From the NCBI GenBank assembly GCA_964458835.1, contig CAYWKV010000025.1, forward strand, positions 1 through 25,284: a stretch of DNA of 25,284 nt, written 5' to 3'. The stretch's first letter is position 1, and every line of letters begins with the position of its first letter. Below are positions 17,208-25,213 of this stretch, in pieces. The notes beneath the pieces were generated by a model, which did no database searches, was not told where the DNA came from, and saw nothing but the letters and a program-made list of their open reading frames with translations. Source of the DNA: JAHJQQ01 sp964458835. GTDB taxonomy: Bacteria > Pseudomonadota > Gammaproteobacteria > Thiohalobacterales > Thiohalobacteraceae. Position numbers and translations under genes: made by a program.

Positions 17208-17234
17208 TATCCGCGACACTAACGTTAGCGGATA
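17208..17234. promoter_or_regulatory. Dyad upstream of the large ATPase gene
   Basis: TATCCGC (17208-17214) is matched by GCGGATA (17228-17234). The right half overlaps a perfect 10-bp palindrome CTAACGTTAG (17219-17228). It lies in the only non-coding gap (99 bp) between gajB and the large gene. It could be an operator or a weak hairpin; no T-run follows, so it is not a standard terminator. Confidence 0.4.
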
Positions 17235-17269
17235 CAAATAAAACGTAGAACAGTCCGGGGTGAATAAGC

Positions 17270-20200
17270 GTGCCAACGGAAAGAATTGATACACATGCCG
17301 AACCGCAGGCCGCTGAGTACATCCAGAGCAGGGTCCGGTCAGTTCTTGAAAATGCGATCCACGCGGCGCAGCGGCGCGAAAAAGTCTACCAAAGCCTTCA
17401 AAACCTCAACGAAGTTATTGGCACTGAATATGGCGATCGGGTTCTGTACGAACTTATCCAAAACGCCCACGACGCGCACGCGAGTCACGAAAAGGGCCGG
17501 ATCGCGATTAGGCTCGTTATCAACAGCGAGACTGAAGGTGTCCTCTACATCGCAAACGGTGGTGCCGGTTTTCGAGAAAAGGATGTAGAGGCTATCCGGA
17601 ATTTGGCGACAAGTGCCAAAGAGATCGGTGAAGGGATTGGCAACAAGGGACTCGGGTTCAGAAGCATAGAAGCCCTTACGGACGATGTCCGGATATTTTC
17701 GCGACAAGGTACTAGTCCGACTGATAGGTTTGACGGATACTGCTTTCGCTTCGCGGAAGCCGCAGAGATTGAAGACATCCTGCTGTCTTACGATGTGGAT
17801 GCGGAGACTAGAACTGAGGTAGCGAAGACTGTTCCGCGATACCTCGTGCCGCTGCCATTGGATTCGCAGCCGGAAGAGGTTTTGGCGTATGCGAGACGAG
17901 GCTATGCGACTGTTATCGTCGCACCGCTGCGAACAGAGACGGCCGTGGCTTTGGCCAAGGATCAGGTAGAAGCGCTTGCCAATCTGGACGTGCCACTACT
18001 GCTCTTCCTAGACCGTATCTCGGAGATCCGCATTGACATTGACGGTCCGGATCGAGAACCGTATCGGCGTCGTCTGCAACGGCGTCAGACGAAGCTCGAC
18101 GAAATTCCTTCGCTAGCCGCCACGGGCTTGTACGAGGTCGATATCGGCGAGGGTCGGCGTTTTCTGGTTGTCCGTCGAGAAATTGACAATGATCGTGTCC
18201 GAGATGCCGTCGAGCGAAGCATACCCACAGCACCTCAACTCAAGCGCTGGCTAAAATGGCAGGGCGTCCCCGTCGTTTCTGTCGCCGTAGGTCTGTCCGC
18301 GGCTGCGGTAACAAGTGGTCGGCTGTACAACTTTCTCCCCATGGGGGAGGGAGCGACCTCGCCTATCTTGGGCTACCTCGACGCGCCCTTCTTCGCGGAT
18401 ATTGATCGGCGAAACGTGGATCTTGGCCTCCCCTTAAATGAAACGCTGGTGGAGGCTGCCGCCGAGGCGTGTGTGGCGGCCGCGCTGTCGATGACGGAGC
18501 GCGACGTGGGTGTCCCCCCACAGGCTGTCTTCGACCTGTTTGCATGGACGGGGAAGCACAGCGGCATGCTTGACAATGCGCTCAAAAGAGCGGGCTCTTC
18601 TCTGCGAGAAGCCCGGCTGATCCCTGTAATTTCCGAAAGAGGAACGACCGCGTGGTCAAGCGTTCCCGAGGTTAGCATTTGGCCGGATGCGTCTTTTGCA
18701 GTATTCAAGGATAGGGAAGTCGTGAAGCAAACTGGGGCTAAATTGGTTTCCGGGGTGCTGGACAGCGTACGGATAGAGCGACTGAAGGAAATCGCGCGTA
18801 GAGCCTATCACCGGCTGACCCCCTCAGGCGAAAAGCTAGCCCTGTGGGCGGAAGTTTTCGCACAATCTTTGGTGGCGCGCAACGTTGGACCCCGGACTTG
18901 GTCTGGCTTTTATGACGACCTCGTCCACATATTTTCTGTTTCGGGAGAAGCTTTAGAACGTTTGGACGGTAAAGCGATTCTCCTTGACCGTTCAGGGAAG
19001 CTTCGTGCCGCCGGGGGGCACGATGGCGACGAGTATGGAGGCGTCTTTGTTCGGACTGAGTTACCGAATGGAAGGCGAAGGAAGACTGGCGTCCCTTTGC
19101 CTCCAACTACCCTGGCACGACGCTATCGGTTTCTCGATGAACGCATCCCGCTTCGCCGCGGTACGCTTGATGCGTTCCGCGCTGCTGAACTCGTTCGCGA
19201 ATATGACCCGGTAAAGGCGCTCTCGGGCCTTAAAGCCGCGCTTGGCGTCAACGCAAACGAGAAGCGCCGAGAGGAGGCGCTTGCCTGGGCATTCCAGGTG
19301 TGGTGCGCGGCCGGTGAGTCGACAGAGGAAGAATTAGTAAAAGCCGGCCTATTTGTTCCGACGTTGTCAGGTTGGCGTCCTGCCAACGAAACGGCCTTTT
19401 CATCATCGTGGACGCCGATGGGGAGGACGCTGGAGAATTACCTGACCGAATCAGCGGATGTTTCACCGGATTGTCGTCATGCGCGCGAGCTACTATTGGT
19501 CGGACAGCAAGACTGGCCGGTGGTTATCCGAGATGCGAAACGCAATTGGACTCGCTTTCTCGAATTGATCGGGGTAGCCGATGGACTCCGCCCGAGACCG
19601 GCGAGCCTGACCCGCACGGGGAGTCCTGCCTACCGTTGGACTTCGGTCCTGCAATCTGGAAAGGCCGCAGAGGGGCTGGATTCCAATTGGTGTGGCGAGG
19701 TCGCTCACACCTCGTTCAACCATCCCTACACGGACTACAGGATGGAGGGCGAGGCGTGGCGAATTCCGGGACAGATTGAGCACGAGCATCTTTCAGAGAT
19801 CGCGCGGGAAGCGCTGTGTATCCTTACTTTTGAGCATTTGAAAACACATGGCATTAATTATTTTCATTTTGAGATCGGCCGTTTCGAGAGAGCCGAGCGC
19901 GACTGGGACAGAAAAAAATTGCCGACGCCTCTCGGGACGTTCTTCCGTAAAAAGGCCTGGATTGCGACGACTTCCCAAGACGGCCTAGCGTTCAAGCGCC
20001 CGAACGAATGCTGGGCGTCCCGGCAGAGACGCGGACCGCCCCGGTTTGTTGATCGTATACCGGAAGGAATCGCGGATTTTTCGGGAGGAGAGCCCTTCGT
20101 CGAACTTGCCTTTGGTCCATCAGTAGGCCTCCGAGACTGGCAAACGCCGACGACTGCGCTTGGCCGTCTCCGTTGCTTGGCGGACGTTGCGGTGGGGCTA

Positions 20201-22573
20201 CCATCGAATGATCGGCCGACATTACGGCGCGAATACCAACGCGCTTGGCTAGATGTCATTGAAGCCGGCGCTTCCCCTCCACACGACCTATGTTTAATCG
20301 TTACGCGATTGGGTCGGCACGAAATTCTGGAGGGGAATCTTGAGAAGCCAACGGCAGTAATCGTTACTGAGGACGCACAGAGGTTTGAGGCGCGAGTGCT
20401 ATCGTCGGCTGGTCAGGCTGTCCTCGAGGTCGGACAGGCCTCTACGGAGCAGGTGGCTGACTTTCTGAAGAGCACAGGTGGATTCTTACCTCGCCGACTT
20501 GACGGAATCGGTGTACAGCTCATGGTCGACGGAGAACCGTTCGTACCGCATTCTGACGATCCCCTGCTGACAACGCTGGGCCTTGACTGGCTTCCGGAAA
20601 TTATCGTAATCGGACACGAGCTTCGGGGCGAACAGTTGGAGCGCGGCATTCACAGCACAACCATAGACAGGCGCGTTCGGGCGATTCGGGTTCGGCGCTG
20701 TGAACGGATGTCACTCATAGTGGATGAGAAGGAAGTCTCCTCGGCAGAGAAACTCCGCTGGTACGCATTTGAACACGACGATCTGCCGACACTGATTTTA
20801 GCGAGAGATCTGTCCCTCACCTGGACGACATTGGCGGACTTGCTCTCAGGTGGCATAGCCCGACTGATCGATGCAAGACTGCGCTCCCTTGAGCCGATCC
20901 TCCTGAGGCTCGCGTTGGCCCGAGGATCCGACGAAGTATCCGCGCCGAGTGATGAGGCGATGGCGCGTGCACTCGAATGCGATGTGCAAACGGTACAGGA
21001 CCATCGCGCCGCGCTACGGACTGATATGGAGCACGTCCAGAGTCTATTGATTCCGGTCGTCGCCTACTATGGCAGCGTGGAACTCGCTAGGCAACTTCAG
21101 CACGATATCAACCGAGCAGGGGTCCGGTTCGATGCGAGAAAATGGTTAACGTTGCACCTGAACTCACAGCAATTACCTCCGGACGAACTGATTGACGCGT
21201 GCGAACATGCGGAAAACCGCTCCGAGATACGCAGAAGACTGGAGCTGGACTATGAACGGTTCAATCATGTCTTGTTAAGTTTAGGAGAGCCGCCTCTATC
21301 AAACGAGGCAGAGCTTCGGCAACTGTACCATGCCTATCTTAGTTCTCTGAGACCGACAGTAATCGACCGATTGCGGCGGCATTATGCGAAGGATTTCGAT
21401 ACCAGGGGAAGCCTGAATGTTTACGCCGAACGAAAGACTCTTGGCTTTCTCGCGTTCGATCCTAGCTGGATTCTGACACGCGAGACTCTGGATATGGAAG
21501 TCGTTGAAGAGCACGTCAACCGGCTCCTCGACGAGGCTATGGGTGCGGATACCGCGGAAGAATTAGCACCCCTCCAGCGCGTACTCGATGCCAACCGAAG
21601 ATTTGCGCGAGAATTTGCTGCTGAGGCAATACCTGTCATCCGTGTCTGGTGTCGGCAACATGGAGTTCCGCTGCCGGAGCCATGGCGGCAAGCAGCTCCA
21701 CAGGAACTGGTTAGGTATCTAGAAAACAGCGGTTTTCTCGACTTTCAAGTGCTTGACGCGGAGGCGCTGCCGATTTTCTGCGTTCGTGCCGGCTGCTGGC
21801 CAGAAGGAATGCCGACCACCATTGAAAAGCACGCACTCGGTATCAACGAAGACGAGGTGGTGGAGGAGGAGGCGCGTCGCGAGCAGGAGCGCCAGCAAAG
21901 AGAAATCAACCGCCGTAGCATACAGTTCGCGGGCACTTTCCTCGATACCGGCGACCCCATGTTCGCAGAGAGCCTCCAACAGCTAGCCGAAGGTTGGCTG
22001 GCGAAAGACGATAGTTGGTTTGAGAGGAGTCGGCAACGCACGAGGCTGGTCGAGTATTCCAACACGGGACAGACGGCTGGCACCGCGGGAGGCGGCGGAA
22101 AGGGCAGCGGCGGACGCCGACGCGAACGGCAGCTGACGGATTCGCAGCGCCAGGCAATGGGGATCGCCAGCGAATGGATCGCGTTGCAGTTCTTGCGCCG
22201 CCGTCACGGTGAATTTGTCGATGAGGCCTGCTGGATATCGGAAAACCGAACGCGGTTCTTCGGTGGCGATAATGGTGACGATTCGGCGGGGTATGACTTC
22301 CTAGTCAAGACGCCGCATGTGGACTGGATGTACGAAGTCAAGTCGTCCTTGGAAGACAGCGGGGAGTTTGAGCTGACCGCCAATGAGCTTCAGGTTGCCA
22401 GCAGCGCCTCAAAGGATGGTCGCCGACGATACCGCATCCTATACGTGCCGTACGTGTTCTCACCAGATAAATGGTATGTACTAGAGTTGCCGAATCCCAT
22501 GGGCGAGACGACACGTACTCGCTTCAAGACGATAGGCCGCGGCTCCGTTCGTCTTAGGTTCGAGCGGCAGTAG
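17270..22573 (+). CDS. Giant GHKL/sacsin-type ATPase with C-terminal DUF3883 nuclease-like domain
   Basis: A 1767-residue protein. Residues 40-135 form an Hsp90/MutL/sacsin-type ATPase: N-box E61-LIQ-N65-AHDA, G1 box ANGGAGF at 95-101 (Asn96 where Asp is normal), and G2 box EGIGNKGLGFRS at 121-132. A very long middle (about 400-1580) has no motif I recognise. A charged helix (EDEVVEEEARREQERQQRE) and a Gly-rich linker (GTAGGGGKGSGG) then lead to the C-terminal domain, with ASEW, GYDF (Asp1676) and Y-E1689-V-K1691-S-S, the D...ExK core of DUF3883/PD-(D/E)XK proteins. This layout suggests an ATP-gated nuclease, very likely anti-phage given its place beside Gabija and type I restriction. The start is a GTG with CCGGGG upstream. 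It is intact over 5.3 kb without a frameshift. Confidence 0.8.
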   Translation: MPTERIDTHAEPQAAEYIQSRVRSVLENAIHAAQRREKVYQSLQNLNEVIGTEYGDRVLYELIQNAHDAHASHEKGRIAIRLVINSETEGVLYIANGGAGFREKDVEAIRNLATSAKEIGEGIGNKGLGFRSIEALTDDVRIFSRQGTSPTDRFDGYCFRFAEAAEIEDILLSYDVDAETRTEVAKTVPRYLVPLPLDSQPEEVLAYARRGYATVIVAPLRTETAVALAKDQVEALANLDVPLLLFLDRISEIRIDIDGPDREPYRRRLQRRQTKLDEIPSLAATGLYEVDIGEGRRFLVVRREIDNDRVRDAVERSIPTAPQLKRWLKWQGVPVVSVAVGLSAAAVTSGRLYNFLPMGEGATSPILGYLDAPFFADIDRRNVDLGLPLNETLVEAAAEACVAAALSMTERDVGVPPQAVFDLFAWTGKHSGMLDNALKRAGSSLREARLIPVISERGTTAWSSVPEVSIWPDASFAVFKDREVVKQTGAKLVSGVLDSVRIERLKEIARRAYHRLTPSGEKLALWAEVFAQSLVARNVGPRTWSGFYDDLVHIFSVSGEALERLDGKAILLDRSGKLRAAGGHDGDEYGGVFVRTELPNGRRRKTGVPLPPTTLARRYRFLDERIPLRRGTLDAFRAAELVREYDPVKALSGLKAALGVNANEKRREEALAWAFQVWCAAGESTEEELVKAGLFVPTLSGWRPANETAFSSSWTPMGRTLENYLTESADVSPDCRHARELLLVGQQDWPVVIRDAKRNWTRFLELIGVADGLRPRPASLTRTGSPAYRWTSVLQSGKAAEGLDSNWCGEVAHTSFNHPYTDYRMEGEAWRIPGQIEHEHLSEIAREALCILTFEHLKTHGINYFHFEIGRFERAERDWDRKKLPTPLGTFFRKKAWIATTSQDGLAFKRPNECWASRQRRGPPRFVDRIPEGIADFSGGEPFVELAFGPSVGLRDWQTPTTALGRLRCLADVAVGLPSNDRPTLRREYQRAWLDVIEAGASPPHDLCLIVTRLGRHEILEGNLEKPTAVIVTEDAQRFEARVLSSAGQAVLEVGQASTEQVADFLKSTGGFLPRRLDGIGVQLMVDGEPFVPHSDDPLLTTLGLDWLPEIIVIGHELRGEQLERGIHSTTIDRRVRAIRVRRCERMSLIVDEKEVSSAEKLRWYAFEHDDLPTLILARDLSLTWTTLADLLSGGIARLIDARLRSLEPILLRLALARGSDEVSAPSDEAMARALECDVQTVQDHRAALRTDMEHVQSLLIPVVAYYGSVELARQLQHDINRAGVRFDARKWLTLHLNSQQLPPDELIDACEHAENRSEIRRRLELDYERFNHVLLSLGEPPLSNEAELRQLYHAYLSSLRPTVIDRLRRHYAKDFDTRGSLNVYAERKTLGFLAFDPSWILTRETLDMEVVEEHVNRLLDEAMGADTAEELAPLQRVLDANRRFAREFAAEAIPVIRVWCRQHGVPLPEPWRQAAPQELVRYLENSGFLDFQVLDAEALPIFCVRAGCWPEGMPTTIEKHALGINEDEVVEEEARREQERQQREINRRSIQFAGTFLDTGDPMFAESLQQLAEGWLAKDDSWFERSRQRTRLVEYSNTGQTAGTAGGGGKGSGGRRRERQLTDSQRQAMGIASEWIALQFLRRRHGEFVDEACWISENRTRFFGGDNGDDSAGYDFLVKTPHVDWMYEVKSSLEDSGEFELTANELQVASSASKDGRRRYRILYVPYVFSPDKWYVLELPNPMGETTRTRFKTIGRGSVRLRFERQ

Positions 22574-23033
22574 TTGGGTAGACGTCCCGTCGGAGCAGGT
22601 CTCAAGGCTGCAACGTAAACAGGGCGCGTCAAAGGCGTCGACTTAAAAATTCACTACTAGTCTGAACTATCCGCTTGACTTACGCTGCCACTGGATGCAG
22701 TCGTCACGGATTGTACGCCGCCCCTAGGCGCGCGGGTATTAGCATTAAAGTAGTTCCGGTTAGCCCATATCTGAAATCTCTCGTGCAGCATCTATACGCC
22801 CTTGCAAGCGCTAACCAGCTTACCGCTTATCTCAAGAGATCAAAAACGTCCACGAATTACCTATACACCTCTGCAAGCGAAAAGTGTTTGTTACGTGACC
22901 GCCCTGGATGCATGCCATCGTCTTGGTCCGGCATGCGTTCTGGCTAGGCATCGAGACGATCGATGAAAACTTTCCGTTCTTTTCGCTATACAGGACAGGC
23001 CTACGAATGTTTTGACATCCGAGAGGTCTATCG
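22574..23033. other. Non-coding region after the defence genes
   Basis: No gene is supported; an open frame at 22675-22947 lacks a ribosome site and any recognisable sequence. Base composition falls towards AT along the stretch. One hairpin, GCATGCC and GGCATGC around a 14-nt loop, lies near 22911-22937. I see no terminator directly after the large ATPase gene. Confidence 0.35.
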
Positions 23034-23081
23034 ATGAAACAACCTGAGGATACTTACGATGACAAAAGAGTACTTGATTAA
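23034..23081 (+). CDS. Possible 15-codon leader peptide
   Basis: An ATG with GAGAGG six bases upstream opens the frame MKQPEDTYDDKRVLD, which ends inside the following gene. Its last codons overlap the start of the 55-aa gene in another frame. It may couple translation of that gene, or be chance. Confidence 0.25.
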   Translation: MKQPEDTYDDKRVLD

Positions 23082-23226
23082 GGTGGATTCTGTGGTTATG
23101 GAGTGGGTGTATTTTGGTCCTGAAGAGAGCATAGTTTGCTACCAGCATCCTGATCTGGTCGATGCATGTTATGAGGAATACAGATCAGTAATATCAACTG
23201 ATCTCGAAGATAAAATACTTGATTGA
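23059..23226 (+). CDS. Small acidic protein of unknown function
   Basis: A 55-residue frame (MTKEYLIKVDSVVMEWVYFG at the start) with TGAGGA eight bases before the ATG, and a strong terminator 12 bp after its stop. Ribosome site, start, stop and terminator together make this a complete single-gene unit. The protein has 13 Asp/Glu against 4 Lys/Arg and a conserved-looking core (YFGPEESIVCYQHPDLVDACYEEYRS). Its DNA is clearly more AT-rich than the neighbouring genes, which suggests a separate origin. I do not recognise the family. Strong acidity could fit a DNA mimic, an antitoxin or an anti-restriction protein, but nothing in the sequence proves it. Confidence 0.65.
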   Translation: MTKEYLIKVDSVVMEWVYFGPEESIVCYQHPDLVDACYEEYRSVISTDLEDKILD

Positions 23227-23237
23227 TTGAACCACCG

Positions 23238-23270
23238 GCGGCTCTCGCGTAGTGCGGAGCCGCTTTTTTT
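23238..23270 (+). terminator. Rho-independent terminator of the small acidic gene
   Basis: A perfect 7-bp stem GCGGCTC (23238-23244) and GAGCCGC (23257-23263), 12-nt loop, followed directly by seven T. Confidence 0.88.
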
Positions 23271-23376
23271 AGAGGCAAGCCCTGCATTAAGCCGCCGGCA
23301 TCGGCAATACGCGTTCTTTGTTACATAACGCGTGATGTGGTGTGTGCCAACATCCCTAGACGACTTCAGCTAAAGA

Positions 23377-23406
23377 AAACGGCTCGACGGATGCGAGCCG
23401 TTTCTA
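23377..23406 (-). terminator. Terminator of the KfrA-like gene
   Basis: A perfect 10-bp stem AAACGGCTCG (23377-23386) and CGAGCCGTTT (23394-23403) with a 7-nt loop. On the minus strand it continues as TTTTCTTT and lies 13 bp past the KfrA-like stop. It may also stop plus-strand transcription weakly. Confidence 0.82.
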
Positions 23407-23416
23407 TCGTGTTGTT

Positions 23417-23854
23417 TTATTGACCAGATTCGTCGCTCACCGAGTCGAGTGGTAATACTTTTCCGTCGCCGATTTCATGCAGCGACTCAACTTGGGCGTC
23501 GACGTGTTTCATAACGCGTTCCATAACACGTCCTAGCTCCTCTTTGGATCTGGCCAGCTGGTAAGCAGCCCCATGGGCGGCACGTCGAATCGCCTCGTTC
23601 TCCTTCGACGCCAGATCCACGCTGTTCTGCCAGAGGGCGTGAAGCTGCTCGAGGAGAATTTCTGGAACCGCGACAGGCTCGGGCTGCCGTGGAGTGGCGG
23701 CCGTGCGTACTGCTGCCATGTGATGCAGGATGGTGGTGGACGAACCTGTCCCGAGGTGAGCACGCACAAGGCGTACAGTCGGGCTCTTTCCTTCGGCCTC
23801 CAGTTCTCCCATTGCGCGAGCGACGTCGTCTTTGGTTATGCCAGGTCTTGGCAT
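23417..23854 (-). CDS. KfrA-like plasmid-type DNA-binding protein
   Basis: A 145-residue protein whose first 45 residues match the KfrA N-terminal DNA-binding pattern: MPRPGITKDDVARAMGELEA, then EGKSPTVRLVRAHLGTGSSTTILHHM. The rest is helical with heptad-like spacing (about 70-130), a short version of the long KfrA coiled coil; plasmid KfrA proteins are usually over 300 residues. KfrA of IncP plasmids represses its own promoter and aids stable maintenance; a similar role for the island is inferred. I start at the ATG at 23854 because AAGGAGG stands eight bases before it; an ATG at 23872 would add six residues but would place that ribosome site inside the gene. It has its own terminator. Confidence 0.78.
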   Translation of the reverse strand: MPRPGITKDDVARAMGELEAEGKSPTVRLVRAHLGTGSSTTILHHMAAVRTAATPRQPEPVAVPEILLEQLHALWQNSVDLASKENEAIRRAAHGAAYQLARSKEELGRVMERVMKHVDAQVESLHEIGDGKVLPLDSVSDESGQ

Positions 23855-24005
23855 GTGTTGATCCTCCTTCATAGGTGGTAAGGACGAGGACGCCGAAAAT
23901 GGACCGCCCTCGAACCGTATAGGGGATCAGGCGGATGACTGGGCGGTTAGCCAACCCTACTGGCAGTAAAATTTGTCGTTGCGAGTACGTATGCGACTGT
24001 AAATG

Positions 24006-24197
24006 CTAGCGTTTTCCTAAGGCCATATCGGTGAGTACCTTGTATATTCTCTGGCGCATCAGGGCAGTGGTCGTCTGGGCGAGCTCCCTGATATTCCGGA
24101 TGCGGACCGGGCGACCTAGCGCTTCGGAGAGCTGGCGTTCAATGTGCGCCGGAACTCGCACGGCGCCAGTCACAGGATCATGAAGGAAGGGGAACAT
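24006..24197 (-). CDS. Small hypothetical protein
   Basis: A 63-residue frame beginning MFPFLHDPVTGAVRVPAHIE and ending with a basic helix (ALMRQRIYKVLTDMALGKR). The ATG has GGAG about eight bases upstream. It lies between the small membrane protein gene and the KfrA-like gene on the same strand, 66 bp after the former. No family is recognised. The IERQLSEALGRPVRIRNIRELAQ segment could form a compact helical DNA- or protein-binding domain. Confidence 0.5.
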   Translation of the reverse strand: MFPFLHDPVTGAVRVPAHIERQLSEALGRPVRIRNIRELAQTTTALMRQRIYKVLTDMALGKR

Positions 24198-24230
24198 TGG
24201 CTGTTGCTCCAGTAGGTTTCGGTAGGGGGT

Positions 24231-24259
24231 GACAGGCCCCGTCGATGACGGAGCCTGTC
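24231..24259. other. Strong intergenic hairpin
   Basis: GACAGGC and GCCTGTC enclose CCGTC-GAT-GACGG with one mismatched pair, giving a 12-pair stem. It lies between the two small minus-strand genes. There is no T-run, so it may be an attenuator, an RNA-processing site or an operator rather than a simple terminator. Confidence 0.45.
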
Positions 24260-24263
24260 TTAT

Positions 24264-24542
24264 CTACTTCCGCTTGCGGCGAGCTGAGTGGGCTCGGGTT
24301 GCGCGACCCAATCGATAGATGAGCCGATGCTCGTGTAGCCGCTGGGATACAATGTCTTGGCACAGACTGTCGAGTGCGTTACGCAATGTGTTCTGTAGTT
24401 CCCGTTTTTCGGCGTTCCGGCCCACGATGCCGACTACTACGATTGCGATCAGCGACAAGCCTTGGATCATGGTCTGGCCTGAGATTCCGGCCGAATCAGC
24501 GACCGCGAAAAGTATCGTTGTAAGTGTGGTTTGTCCTAACAT
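24264..24542 (-). CDS. Small single-pass membrane protein of unknown function
   Basis: A 92-residue frame with one clear hydrophobic segment (MIQGLSLIAIVVVGIVG, about 25-41) after a less hydrophobic N-terminus, then a polar helix (EKRELQNTLRNALDSLCQDIV) and a strongly basic tail (RATRAHSARRKRK). It should sit in the inner membrane with the basic tail inside. The frame is open to 24605, but the part above 24542 overlaps the promoter and operator, so I start at the ATG at 24542 (AGG nine bases upstream). It is divergent from the XRE repressor and probably its target. Small membrane proteins here could serve exclusion or abortive defence, but no family is recognised. Confidence 0.55.
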   Translation of the reverse strand: MLGQTTLTTILFAVADSAGISGQTMIQGLSLIAIVVVGIVGRNAEKRELQNTLRNALDSLCQDIVSQRLHEHRLIYRLGRATRAHSARRKRK

Positions 24543-24575
24543 GTTTGCTTGCCTAAATGTTTGTATTGTTGTATC

Positions 24576-24605
24576 AGTGTACAATATGTACACTTCGCCT
24601 GTCAA
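24576..24605 (-). promoter_or_regulatory. Operator and promoter in the divergent control region
   Basis: A perfect inverted repeat AGTGTACA-ATA-TGTACACT (24576-24594) lies between the repressor gene and the minus-strand gene. On the minus strand TTGACA (24600-24605) and TACACT (24576-24581) are 18 bp apart. The operator therefore covers the spacer and -10 box, so binding would block this promoter. A TACAAT on the plus strand (24580-24585) may be the -10 for the repressor gene itself. Confidence 0.7.
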
Positions 24606-24624
24606 TCAGGGGTAGGGGAAATTC

Positions 24625-25041
24625 GTGGGCGCACGAGTCAATGAAACCGAAATTTCCGTGGAGTGGCCTGAACGCGCTCGGCTGTTGATGGCTCAGCAGG
24701 GTTTGTCTTATGACGACATCAGTGTTGCCCTTGGTGTCGAGACGCGCAGCGCGGTGGGGCACTATTTAGCGGGCCGCAGGTCGTTGTCGGCCGCTCAAGC
24801 TGTCGCTCTGGCTACACGCTTGAATTGCCGCGTAGGGTGGCTGCTGACCGGTGAGCTTCCGGTTCAGGGTGACCGTGGACGAGAGAACGTCACAGGGCCT
24901 CTATCACGACAAAACCTGATAGACGCGATTCAGTCTCTCCCGGAGGATGCAGTGATCGCGATTGCGAATCTCCTCGCGGTCATGGGTTCGGAGCGGCATC
25001 CTGCGGCTGATAGCAGTAAGCGGCCACGACGAAAGCTTTGA
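24625..25041 (+). CDS. CI/XRE-type helix-turn-helix repressor
   Basis: A 138-residue protein. Residues 14-68 form an XRE-type domain: WPERARLLMAQQGLSYDDISVALGVETRSAVGHYLAGRR, with scaffold helix 29-37 and recognition helix 41-50. RLNCRVGWLLTGE is a common continuation in phage-repressor-like proteins. The C-terminal half is short and lacks a LexA-type peptidase Ser-Lys pair, so induction by RecA self-cleavage is unlikely. It starts at GTG with AGGGG close upstream. The perfect 8-3-8 operator immediately upstream is its likely binding site, giving control of the divergent genes and perhaps autoregulation. It probably keeps the island quiescent. Confidence 0.82.
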   Translation: MGARVNETEISVEWPERARLLMAQQGLSYDDISVALGVETRSAVGHYLAGRRSLSAAQAVALATRLNCRVGWLLTGELPVQGDRGRENVTGPLSRQNLIDAIQSLPEDAVIAIANLLAVMGSERHPAADSSKRPRRKL

Positions 25042-25079
25042 GCCTGCTAGCGTGCTAGTACCTCAGAAGCCGGCATTTC

Positions 25080-25117
25080 TGGGACGCCCCTGGGACGCAC
25101 TGAGGACAAAACAGGAC
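25080..25117. repeat. Right-end phased repeats, candidate integrase arm sites
   Basis: TGGGACGC occurs at 25080 and 25091, an 11-bp step identical to the left-end pair, followed by AGGAC at 25103 and 25113. Matching repeats near both island ends are expected for integrase or accessory-factor binding. Confidence 0.45.
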
Positions 25118-25150
25118 GAACCCAGACCAACACGGGGTAGATCGGGGCAA

Positions 25151-25176
25151 TAAAAAAGCCCTTGTTGAGCAAGGGC
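25151..25176 (-). terminator. Island-borne replacement terminator for ssrA
   Basis: Perfect 7-bp stem GCCCTTG (minus strand 25176 to 25170, complement CAAGGGC) with loop CTCAA, then GGGC and a run of six T (25152-25157). It lies 37 bp beyond the tmRNA end, inside the island, and faces ssrA. Confidence 0.85.
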
Positions 25177-25213
25177 CTGATGGGTCTTGGTTGGTATCGC
25201 TTGGTTTGGTGAT

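Noticed and set aside
22675..22947. 90-codon open frame after the large ATPase gene
   Set aside because: No ribosome site, mixed composition, no recognisable motif.
4127..22998. CTATACAGGACA shared at about 4128-4140 (minus) and 22986-22997 (plus)
   Set aside because: A 12-base match is expected many times by chance in a window this long.
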